Of a stretch of DNA of 5,169 nt, positions 1 to 4,892 are shown piece by piece. The stretch covers positions 1 through 5,169 of the forward strand of contig JAEZEN010000269.1 in the NCBI GenBank assembly GCA_023433185.1. The letters are read 5' to 3'. The notes under the pieces were generated by a model. The model saw nothing but the letters and a program-made list of their open reading frames with translations, was not told the DNA's origin and ran no database searches. A program made the position numbers and the translations under genes. The DNA comes from Pseudomonadota bacterium (lineage in GTDB: Bacteria > Pseudomonadota > Alphaproteobacteria > Rhizobiales > Kaistiaceae). Each line of letters starts with the position of its first letter. The first letter of the stretch is position 1.

Positions 1-788
1 GCATGATGGAGCAGGTGCTCGACGTCCCCACGCAGGAGGTCATCACCCGCGACAACGCCACCGTCGACGCCGACGGCATCGCCTTCTACCAGATCCTCGA
101 CGCGGCCCGCGCCGCCTACGAGGTCAAGGGCCTCGAGACGGCGCTGCTTGCCGTCACCATGACCAACATCCGCACCGTGCTCGGCGGCATGGACCTCGAC
201 GAGGTCCTGTCGAAGCGCGACGACATCAACGACAAGCTGCTCAGCGTCGTCGACGCCGCCGCCTCGGCCTGGGGCGTGAAGGTGACCCGCATCGAGATCA
301 AGGACATCACGCCGCCCCGCGACCTCGTCGATTCGATGGCCCGGCAGATGAAGGCCGAGCGCGAGAAGCGCGCCCTGATCCTCGAGGCCGAGGGCCGCCG
401 CGCCTCGGCGATCCTCAAGGCCGAGGGCGAAAAGCAGGCGCAGAGCCTCGAGGCCGAGGGGCGGCGGGAGAGCGCCTTCCGCGAGGCCGAGGCGCGCGAG
501 CGGGTGGCCGAGGCCGAGGCGCGGGCGACCACCATGGTGTCGGAGGCGGTCGCCAAGGGCGACGTCCAGGCGCTCAACTACTTCGTCGCCCAGAAGTACA
601 CCCAGGCGCTCGAGAACATCGCCAGCGCCCCCGGCCAGCGCGTGCTCATGCTGCCGATCGAGGCCTCGTCGCTGATCGGCTCGCTGGCCGGCATCGCCGA
701 GCTCGCCAAGGCTTCCTTCGAGGATGGCGCCGCGCCGCGACGGGGCGGGGCGCGGCCACCGGCCAGCGGCGGGAGGGACACACCATGA
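1..788 (+). CDS. qmcA: SPFH/Band 7 membrane protein, QmcA-like (5' end cut by window edge)
   Basis: This is an SPFH (stomatin/prohibitin/flotillin) protein of the QmcA/YbbK type. Such proteins are anchored in the inner membrane by an N-terminal segment, form large oligomers, and are linked to membrane protein quality control with FtsH and to membrane microdomains. The first full codon is at position 3. The ATG there aligns with an internal Met-Met of E. coli QmcA ('MMEQVLD'), so the membrane anchor and roughly 65 residues are missing. Visible residues 1-110 are the SPFH core, with 'MTNIRTVLG' at 53-61 and '[12 protein letters not shown]' at 91-102. Residues 113-180 are a charged helical coiled coil with 11-residue repeats. 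'NYFVAQKYT' (192-200) and '[14 protein letters not shown]' (221-234) are conserved QmcA tail motifs. Residues about 241-261 are a variable Gly/Arg/Pro tail. The stop overlaps the nfeD start (ATGA), indicating translational coupling. Confidence 0.95.
   Translation, partial: MMEQVLDVPTQEVITRDNATVDADGIAFYQILDAARAAYEVKGLETALLAVTMTNIRTVLGGMDLDEVLSKRDDINDKLLSVVDAAASAWGVKVTRIEIKDITPPRDLVDSMARQMKAEREKRALILEAEGRRASAILKAEGEKQAQSLEAEGRRESAFREAEARERVAEAEARATTMVSEAVAKGDVQALNYFVAQKYTQALENIASAPGQRVLMLPIEASSLIGSLAGIAELAKASFEDGAAPRRGGARPPASGGRDTP
380..520 (+). repeat. 33-nt periodic coding repeat (11-residue coiled-coil units) in qmcA
   Basis: The 15-mer CCTCGAGGCCGAGGG occurs at 380-394 and 446-460, with a one-base variant (CCTCAAGGCCGAGGG) at 413-427. 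The copies are spaced exactly 33 nt, or 11 codons. At protein level the units begin L-E-A-E-G (residue 127), L-K-A-E-G (138), L-E-A-E-G (149), R-E-A-E-A (160) and A-E-A-R (171). This is a hendecad pattern, as expected for the long helical stalk of SPFH proteins. It is a coding repeat within the gene, not a mobile or regulatory repeat. Confidence 0.75.
771..777 (+). promoter_or_regulatory. Ribosome binding site of nfeD
   Basis: GGGAGGG lies 7 nt before the ATG at 785, inside the last codons of the upstream SPFH gene. It supports both the chosen start and translation of nfeD from the same message. Confidence 0.6.
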
Positions 789-1228
789 TCCTCGACTTCA
801 TCAACGATCTCGGCGCCTGGGCGTGGTGGGTGGCCGGGGCGCTGCTTCTTGCCATCGAGATCGTCGCCCCCGGCAACATCTTCGTCTGGTTCGGCATCGC
901 CGCGGTGCTCACCGGCTCGGCCGCCCTGGTCGGCGGCATCGCCTGGCAGGCCCAGCTCATCCTCTTCGCCGTGCTGTCGCTGGTCCTCCTCGTCCTCGGG
1001 CGGCGCTGGTTCAGCCGCGCCGGGGCCAGCGAGGAGCCGCTCCTCAACGAGCGCGCGACCCGCCTGATCGGCCAGAGCTATGTGCTGCCCGAGCCGATCG
1101 TCGGCGGCCAGGGCCGCATCCGCATCGACGACACGGTATGGCGCCTCACCGGTCCCGACGTCCCCTCGGGCACGGCGATCCGCATCGTCGGCCACGACGG
1201 CGCGGTGCTGCGGGCCGATATCGCCTGA
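785..1228 (+). CDS. NfeD family membrane protein (YbbJ-like, short form)
   Basis: This 147-residue protein is the usual partner of QmcA-type SPFH proteins (E. coli ybbJ-qmcA; NfeD family). It likely acts in the inner membrane with its partner; the biochemical role of the short form is not established. Three hydrophobic segments are visible: about residues 11-28 ('[20 protein letters not shown]'), 33-52 and 56-72. Basic residues 'GRR' (72-74) follow. Residues about 82-147 form the soluble C-terminal NfeD domain, an OB fold, with '[14 protein letters not shown]' and '[15 protein letters not shown]'. The length matches YbbJ (about 150 aa), and it lacks the N-terminal serine protease domain of long NfeD proteins. 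It starts 4 bp before the end of the SPFH gene behind a good ribosome site. It ends 3 nt before the stop of the converging kdsD. Confidence 0.93.
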   Translation: MILDFINDLGAWAWWVAGALLLAIEIVAPGNIFVWFGIAAVLTGSAALVGGIAWQAQLILFAVLSLVLLVLGRRWFSRAGASEEPLLNERATRLIGQSYVLPEPIVGGQGRIRIDDTVWRLTGPDVPSGTAIRIVGHDGAVLRADIA

Positions 1229-1231
1229 AGG

Positions 1232-2245
1232 CTACGCCACGCCGAGGCGCAGGAAGTCGTGCATGTGCACGATGCCGATCGGCCGGCGCTCCTCGACCAC
1301 GAAGAGCACGGTGAAGGGCCGGTCGGCGGTGTTCATCATCGCCAGCGCCTCGCCGACCAGGGTGTCGGGCGCGATGGTCCGCGGCGAGGCACTCATCACC
1401 TCCTCGACCCGCCGGTCGAGAACGTCCGCCGCGAGGCCGCGGCGGAGATCGCCGTCGGTGAAGATGCCGACCAGCACGCCGGATCCGTCGACGATGCCGA
1501 GGCAGCCGAAGCCCTTGGCCGTCATCACCGAGACCGCATCGGCGAGCCGCGTCCCGAGCCGCACCAGCGGCAGCGCGTCACCCTGATGCATGATGGCGCG
1601 CACGAAATGGAGGCTCGCGCCGAGCCGGCCGCCGGGATGGAAGGCGTGGAAGCTTTCTGCGGTGAAGCCGCGGCTCTCCAAGAGCGCGATGGCCAGCGCG
1701 TCCCCGAGGGCGAGCTGCATCAGCGTCGATGTCGTCGGGGCGAGGCCGTGGGGACAGGCCTCCGTCACCTTCGGCAGGGCCAGGACGATGTCCGATGCGC
1801 GGCCGAGCGTGCTCTGCGGCGCCGCGGTCATGGCGACCAGGGCGATCTCGAAGCGCCGCGAATACTCGACGATGCTCCGCAGTTCCGCCGTCTCGCCCGA
1901 CCACGACAGGGCGAGGATCACGTCGCCGCGCGCAATCATGCCGAGGTCGCCGTGGCCGGCCTCGGCGGGATGGACGAAGAAGGCGGGCGTACCGGTGGAG
2001 GCCAGCGTCGCGGCGATCTTGCGGGCGATATGGCCGCTCTTGCCGAGGCCCGAGACGATGACCCGGCCGGACCCGCTCCGGATCAGCTCGACCGCCGCCG
2101 CGAAGGGCGCCGACAATCCGTTCTCGAGGGCGGCGGCGAGCGCATCCAGCCCCGCCCGCTCGGTGTGAATCGTGCGGAGCGCGGACGACGCCGCGCCGCC
2201 CGGCCCTTCCATGACCGCGAGAGTGCGCTTGGCGGCGTTCGACAT
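1232..2245 (-). CDS. kdsD: Arabinose-5-phosphate isomerase, KdsD/KpsF/GutQ family
   Basis: The enzyme interconverts D-ribulose 5-phosphate and D-arabinose 5-phosphate in the cytoplasm, the first committed step towards Kdo of the LPS inner core. The 337-residue protein has an N-terminal SIS sugar-isomerase domain (about 40-205) and two CBS domains (about 213-270 and 280-335). The five active-site residues reported for E. coli KdsD (K59, H88, E111, E152, H193) all appear here at a constant offset of +10. They are K69 in 'GLGKSGH', H98 in 'EAGHGD', E121 after 'SGETA', E162 in 'TEACPHG' and H203 in 'FHPGG'. CBS motifs 'GIFTDGDLRR' (260-269) and 'GIVHMHDFLR' (324-333) are present. ATG 2245 is preceded by only a modest GGAAGA; an internal Met at residue 12 is a less likely start. 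The gene lies 117 nt downstream of galU on the same strand, so co-transcription is likely. A capsule-type KpsF or GutQ paralogue role cannot be excluded, but no capsule or glucitol genes are nearby. Confidence 0.93.
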   Translation of the reverse strand: MSNAAKRTLAVMEGPGGAASSALRTIHTERAGLDALAAALENGLSAPFAAAVELIRSGSGRVIVSGLGKSGHIARKIAATLASTGTPAFFVHPAEAGHGDLGMIARGDVILALSWSGETAELRSIVEYSRRFEIALVAMTAAPQSTLGRASDIVLALPKVTEACPHGLAPTTSTLMQLALGDALAIALLESRGFTAESFHAFHPGGRLGASLHFVRAIMHQGDALPLVRLGTRLADAVSVMTAKGFGCLGIVDGSGVLVGIFTDGDLRRGLAADVLDRRVEEVMSASPRTIAPDTLVGEALAMMNTADRPFTVLFVVEERRPIGIVHMHDFLRLGVA

Positions 2246-2274
2246 CCTGTCTTCCGTGCAGCGGGCGCCGCGCG

Positions 2275-2338
2275 ACGGCGGGCGCTCCAGTGCTTTACTC
2301 CAACTGTCGGCCTGTCACAAAGCGGCATCGCCCGCCGT
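2275..2338 (-). repeat. 10-bp inverted repeat in the galU-kdsD spacer
   Basis: ACGGCGGGCG (2275-2284) and CGCCCGCCGT (2329-2338) are perfect reverse complements, separated by 44 nt. In the leftward transcript they would enclose an A/T-richer centre and form a stem between the galU stop and the kdsD start. No U-tract follows on the minus strand. Attenuation, processing or mRNA protection is possible; chance in GC-rich DNA is also possible. Apart from this, the 2246-2362 spacer holds only a poor promoter-like match (TTGTGA-17-TAAAGC on the minus strand), which I do not call. Confidence 0.4.
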
Positions 2339-2362
2339 GACCAGGGCGCACCAGGGGAACCG

Positions 2363-3232
2363 TCAGCCGAGCAGCTTCCGCAACTCCTCGCGAAGCGGCC
2401 CGCCGAGGTCGTCGCGCTTGAGCGCCAGGGCGACGTTGGCGGCGAGAAAGCCGAGCTTGGTGCCGCAGTCGTAGGTCCGGCCGGCGTAGCGGCTGCCGTA
2501 GAACGGCTGCTGCTCGGAGAGGCGGAGCATCGCATCGGTGAGCTGAATCTCGTTTCCCGCCCCGCGCTGCTGGCTGCCGAGGAGGTCGAATATCTGCGGC
2601 TGCAGGATGTAGCGGCCGTTGATGTAGAGGTTGGACGGCGCCTCGGCCGGCTTGGGCTTCTCGACCATCGCGGTGATTCGGAAGGCGCCCGGCCCGGCGC
2701 TCTCGCCCATGCCGACGATCCCGTACTTGTCGGTCTCCGCCGGATCGCACTCCTCGACCGCGATCACGTTGCCGCCGGTGCGGTTGTAGACCTCGACCAT
2801 CTGCGCGAGGCAGCCGGGGTCGCAGACCATGTCGGGGAGGAGCACGGCGAACGGCTCGTCGCCGACGATCTCGCGGGCGCACCACACGGCGTGGCCGAGG
2901 CCGAGGGGTTCCTGCTGGCGGGTGAAGCTGACGGCCCCCGCCGCCGGGCGCTCGCTCACCAGTTCCTCGAGGGCGGCCTTCTTGTTGCGCTCGCGCAACG
3001 TCGTCTCGAGCTCGAAGGCGAGGTCGAAATGGTCCTCGATCGCTGCCTTGCCGCGGCCGGTGACCATGACGAAATGCTCGATACCCGCGGCCCTGGCCTC
3101 CTCGACGGCATACTGGATGACCGGCCGGTCGACGACCGTCAGCATCTCCTTGGGCACCGCCTTGGTCGCGGGCAGGAAGCGGGTGCCGAGGCCGGCGACG
3201 GGGAAGACGGCGGTGCGGAGGCGAGGCGTCAC
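2363..3232 (-). CDS. galU: UTP--glucose-1-phosphate uridylyltransferase (GalU)
   Basis: This cytoplasmic enzyme makes UDP-glucose and pyrophosphate from UTP and glucose 1-phosphate. It supplies precursor for exopolysaccharide, LPS core sugars, cyclic glucans and trehalose. The 289-residue length and whole sequence fit bacterial GalU. The nucleotide-binding and catalytic loop '[18 protein letters not shown]' spans 14-31. '[10 protein letters not shown]' (107-116) follows, then 'LLPDM' with the metal-ligand Asp at 134, 'EKPKP' (191-195), 'GRY' (207-209), 'NEIQLTDA' (227-234) and '[10 protein letters not shown]' (254-263). The start codon is GTG (3232), supported by AAGAAGGGA 8 nt upstream and by the family N-terminus beginning just before '[16 protein letters not shown]'. 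It is divergent from the transglycosylase gene. An EcfG-type promoter lies about 100 nt upstream. The close paralogue ExoN is a naming alternative in rhizobia. Confidence 0.96.
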   Translation of the reverse strand: MTPRLRTAVFPVAGLGTRFLPATKAVPKEMLTVVDRPVIQYAVEEARAAGIEHFVMVTGRGKAAIEDHFDLAFELETTLRERNKKAALEELVSERPAAGAVSFTRQQEPLGLGHAVWCAREIVGDEPFAVLLPDMVCDPGCLAQMVEVYNRTGGNVIAVEECDPAETDKYGIVGMGESAGPGAFRITAMVEKPKPAEAPSNLYINGRYILQPQIFDLLGSQQRGAGNEIQLTDAMLRLSEQQPFYGSRYAGRTYDCGTKLGFLAANVALALKRDDLGGPLREELRKLLG

Positions 3233-3240
3233 GGTGGCTA

Positions 3241-3249
3241 TCCCTTCTT
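3241..3249 (-). promoter_or_regulatory. Ribosome binding site deciding the GTG start of galU
   Basis: On the minus strand AAGAAGGGA ends 8 nt before the GTG at 3230-3232. No in-frame ATG lies near the conserved N-terminus, so this site fixes the non-ATG start. Confidence 0.6.
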
Positions 3250-3282
3250 GCAGAGGCGCCCGAGGCTAACGGGTAATGCGTG

Positions 3283-3345
3283 ACGATTCCGTTGTCGACC
3301 TGCCCGGCATGCCGGCACGGCTCACGTAACGCCTCGCGGAATCGT
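3283..3345. repeat. 9-bp inverted repeat around the galU promoter region
   Basis: ACGATTCCG (3283-3291) and CGGAATCGT (3337-3345) are perfect reverse complements, 45 nt apart. The right arm sits in the spacer of the EcfG-type promoter and the left arm in the predicted galU leader. They could be two half-sites of a regulator or the base of a leader stem. No known regulator motif is recognised. Confidence 0.35.
3304..3315. promoter_or_regulatory. 12-bp perfect palindrome near the predicted galU transcription start
   Basis: CCGGCATGCCGG is fully self-complementary. It lies about 5-16 nt downstream of the start point expected for the EcfG-type promoter (near 3320 on the minus strand). The position is operator-like, but the sequence is GC-rich and the assignment is speculative. 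Confidence 0.25.
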
Positions 3346-3353
3346 GAGGTTCC
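3328..3353 (-). promoter_or_regulatory. Candidate EcfG (general stress sigma factor) promoter for galU-kdsD
   Basis: Read on the minus strand, GGAACC (3353-3348) is followed by 16 nt and then CGTT (3331-3328). This matches the alphaproteobacterial general-stress promoter consensus GGAAC-N16/17-CGTT, recognised by EcfG/SigT-type factors, at every specified base. The predicted start near 3320 leaves a leader of about 88 nt before the galU GTG. The site points away from the transglycosylase gene, so it would serve galU and probably kdsD. No convincing housekeeping promoter was seen for galU, though one may be too weak to spot by eye. Confidence 0.5.
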
Positions 3354-3425
3354 GCGGCCGCCCGGGAACGGTCGATTTGGAACTTGTTAACCAGGGCGGT
3401 CGAGAATCGCGAGGGTTGGCGGGGC

Positions 3426-3456
3426 TTGCGATGCCCCCACCGGAGCATGTTATGGT
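3426..3456 (+). promoter_or_regulatory. Weak sigma-70-like promoter for the lytic transglycosylase gene
   Basis: TTGCGA (3426-3431) could be a -35 box. TATGGT (3451-3456), preceded by TG one base further up (an extended -10 pattern), could be the -10 box. The spacing is 19 nt, longer than ideal; the shifted -10 TTATGG gives 18. Transcription would start near 3463, about 40 nt before the ATG. The location is sensible, but the match is modest. Confidence 0.3.
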
Positions 3457-3488
3457 GAACGCGCTTCGGGCGGGTGGCGGCACGGACG

Positions 3489-3494
3489 AGAAGG
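3489..3494 (+). promoter_or_regulatory. Ribosome binding site of the lytic transglycosylase gene
   Basis: AGAAGG lies 8 nt upstream of the ATG at 3503. It selects this start over the longer open frame reaching back to 3344, and over the in-frame GTG at 3494, which overlaps the site itself. Confidence 0.65.
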
Positions 3495-3502
3495 TGAATG
3501 CC

Positions 3503-4726
3503 ATGCAACCGATGACAGGCTGCGCTGCGCGATACGTTCGCGCCACGGTCCTGTTCCTTGCCGCCTGCCTCGTGGCAGGCGCGGCCCATGCGTCGTCCCC
3601 GTCGCAATGGGTGAAGTCATTCTGGCCGACGGCCAAGGCGGCCGGTATCTCCTCGAGCACCTATCAGGCGGCCCTTGGCGACTTCCAGCCCGATCCGTCG
3701 GTGCTCGAGAAGGCGAGCAACCAGGCCGAGTTCAAGCAGGACATCTGGATCTACCTGCACAACGCCGTGTCGGAGCGGCGCATCGTCACCGGCCGCGCGC
3801 TCCTCGGCCAGCACGGCCCGCTCCTCACCAGGATCGAGCAGCGCTACGGCGTCGACCGCCATGTCGTGGTCGCCATCTGGGGCATGGAGTCCTCCTACGG
3901 CGACGTTCTCAACAACCCGGCCATCGTCAAGAGCACGATCCGCTCGCTGGCGACCCTCGCCTATCAGGGCGGGCGCCGCGCCAAGTTCGGACAGACCCAG
4001 CTCATCGCGGCCCTCAAGATCGTCCAGAACGGCGATATCGGCATCCGGGCGATGACCGGCTCGTGGGCCGGGGCGATGGGCCACACCCAGTTCATCCCGA
4101 CCACCTATGCCGCCTATGCCGTCGATTTCGACGGGGACGGCAAGCGGGACATCTGGAACAATATCGGTGACGCGCTCGGCTCCACCGCCAACTACCTCAG
4201 CAAGATGGGCTGGCAGTCGGGTGCCACCTGGGGCTACGAGGTGGTCGCCCCGCGGGGTTTCAACTACAAGCTCGCGGGCAGCGAGCGCTCGCTCGCCGCC
4301 TGGCAGAAGCTCGGGCTCAAGCGGCCGGGCGGCCAGGGCTTCCCACGCCCCGGCGAGTCGGCCCGCCTGTTCGCACCGGCCGGCGCCAATGGCCCGGCGT
4401 TCCTGCTGGTTAAGAACTTCCAGGTCATCAAGCGCTACAACAACGCCGATTCCTATGCGCTGGCGGTCGGCCATCTCGCCGATCGGCTGCGCGGCGGCGG
4501 CCCGTTCACGGTGGACTGGCCGGATGCCGACCTCCGCCTCTCCGATTCGCAGCTCGTCGAGGTCCAGAAGCAACTGGCCGCGCGTGGCCTCTACAGCGGC
4601 GAGATCGACGGCAATATCGGCAGCGGCAGCCGGGCGGCGATCTCCTCGTACCAGGAGGCGCTCGGGCTCGAGGCGAACGGGCAGGTCTCGCGCAAGCTTC
4701 TCGAAATGCTGCAGACCGGAAGATAG
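3503..4726 (+). CDS. Secreted lytic murein transglycosylase, MltB family, with PG-binding domain
   Basis: The enzyme cleaves the MurNAc-GlcNAc bond of peptidoglycan to give 1,6-anhydro-MurNAc ends, acting in the periplasm. From the ATG at 3503 it has 407 residues. Residues 1-30 are a signal sequence: basic n-region to R13, hydrophobic 14-28, then AHA|SS. About 33-330 is the SLT_2/MltB catalytic domain. The catalytic Glu is E129 in 'AIWGMESSYG' (124-133), matching E162 of E. coli MltB/Slt35. 'GSWAGAMGHTQFIPTTY' (186-202) is the family signature. D208, D210, D212 and D216 in 'DFDGDGKRD' align with the Ca-binding EF-hand-like loop of Slt35. 'GSTANYLSKMGW' follows. About 344-403 is a PG_binding_1 domain ('VQKQLAARGLYSGEIDG'). 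A lipobox-like LAAC (19-22) leaves open a lipoprotein. It is divergent from galU and followed by hairpins, so probably monocistronic. Confidence 0.94.
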   Translation: MQPMTGCAARYVRATVLFLAACLVAGAAHASSPSQWVKSFWPTAKAAGISSSTYQAALGDFQPDPSVLEKASNQAEFKQDIWIYLHNAVSERRIVTGRALLGQHGPLLTRIEQRYGVDRHVVVAIWGMESSYGDVLNNPAIVKSTIRSLATLAYQGGRRAKFGQTQLIAALKIVQNGDIGIRAMTGSWAGAMGHTQFIPTTYAAYAVDFDGDGKRDIWNNIGDALGSTANYLSKMGWQSGATWGYEVVAPRGFNYKLAGSERSLAAWQKLGLKRPGGQGFPRPGESARLFAPAGANGPAFLLVKNFQVIKRYNNADSYALAVGHLADRLRGGGPFTVDWPDADLRLSDSQLVEVQKQLAARGLYSGEIDGNIGSGSRAAISSYQEALGLEANGQVSRKLLEMLQTGR

Positions 4727-4750
4727 CCGGCTTCTCCGGCTTCTCCGGCC
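4727..4750 (+). repeat. Two tandem 9-nt units after the transglycosylase stop
   Basis: CCGGCTTCT occurs twice in direct succession (4727-4735, 4736-4744), followed by CCGGCC. It creates two overlapping copies of GGCTTCTCCGGC (4729-4740 and 4738-4749). Both are complementary to the same downstream arm of the hairpin. Confidence 0.7.
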
Positions 4751-4779
4751 GCGACGGTCATCTTTCTGCCGGAGAAGCC
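4729..4779 (+). terminator. Strong hairpin, probable terminator of the transglycosylase gene
   Basis: GGCTTCTCCGGC (4729-4740, or its second copy at 4738-4749) pairs perfectly over 12 bp with GCCGGAGAAGCC (4768-4779). The loop is 27 or 18 nt. It starts 3 nt after the stop codon. No T-run follows, so classic intrinsic termination is uncertain. The hairpin may instead define or protect the 3' end. Confidence 0.55.
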
Positions 4780-4797
4780 CGCCAGTCTGCACCCGAA

Positions 4798-4828
4798 GAC
4801 GGCCGACCGGCGATGCCGACCGGCCGTC
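4798..4828 (+). terminator. Second hairpin downstream of the transglycosylase gene
   Basis: GACGGCCG (4798-4805) pairs with CGGCCGTC (4821-4828). An inner CGGC/GCCG stem (4808-4811 with 4815-4818) sits around a 3-nt loop. The 10-mer GCCGACCGGC is also directly repeated at 4802-4811 and 4815-4824. No T-run follows. Together with the first hairpin it makes read-through into the next gene less likely. Confidence 0.45.
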
Positions 4829-4835
4829 CCTGACT

Positions 4836-4860
4836 GGACCGGCATGGCGAATCGTGCGTT
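4836..4860 (+). promoter_or_regulatory. Weaker EcfG-like promoter candidate before the last gene
   Basis: GGACC (4836-4840), 16 nt, then CGTTT (4857-4861) fits the general-stress consensus GGAAC-N16/17-CGTT with one mismatch in the -35 box. The expected start near 4867 would give a short leader to the ATG at 4884 or 4893. The mismatch lies at a conserved base, so confidence is low. Confidence 0.25.
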
Positions 4861-4892
4861 TGCTTCGTCATGTCCCGCGGCAGATGGCAGTG

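Noticed and set aside
1258..1271. CGTGCATGTGCACG near-palindrome just after the nfeD stop as a terminator
   Set aside because: It encodes the conserved I-V-H-M-H-D motif of the kdsD CBS domain, has a 2-nt centre, and no T-run follows.
1259..3283. A 674-codon open frame on the plus strand running antisense across kdsD and galU
   Set aside because: Both underlying minus-strand genes are well-conserved enzymes with intact active sites. The antisense product is Arg/Ala/Glu-rich without recognisable domains, as expected from GC-rich shadow frames.
3386..3392. GTTAACC as a CtrA binding site
   Set aside because: Only one TTAA half is present; no second TTAA occurs 7 nt away.
3365..3404. Two plus-strand GGAAC boxes (3365-3369 and 3379-3383) as EcfG promoters for the transglycosylase gene
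   Set aside because: The first is followed by TGTT at a spacing of 15 and the second by CGAG at 17. Neither gives CGTT at 16-17 nt.
3344..3502. Longer N-terminus for the transglycosylase from an upstream ATG at 3344
   Set aside because: It would bury the signal peptide 53 residues inside the protein and cover the probable promoter. The ATG at 3503 has a good ribosome site and puts the signal sequence at the N-terminus.
3617..4792. A 391-codon open frame on the minus strand antisense to the transglycosylase
   Set aside because: The plus-strand protein has a complete domain structure and catalytic residues. The antisense frame has no family features and covers the hairpin region.
4844..4892. 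Alternative ATG starts at 4844 and 4870 for the last gene
   Set aside because: ATG 4844 is in a different frame from the signal-peptide frame, and ATG 4870 reaches a stop after seven codons.
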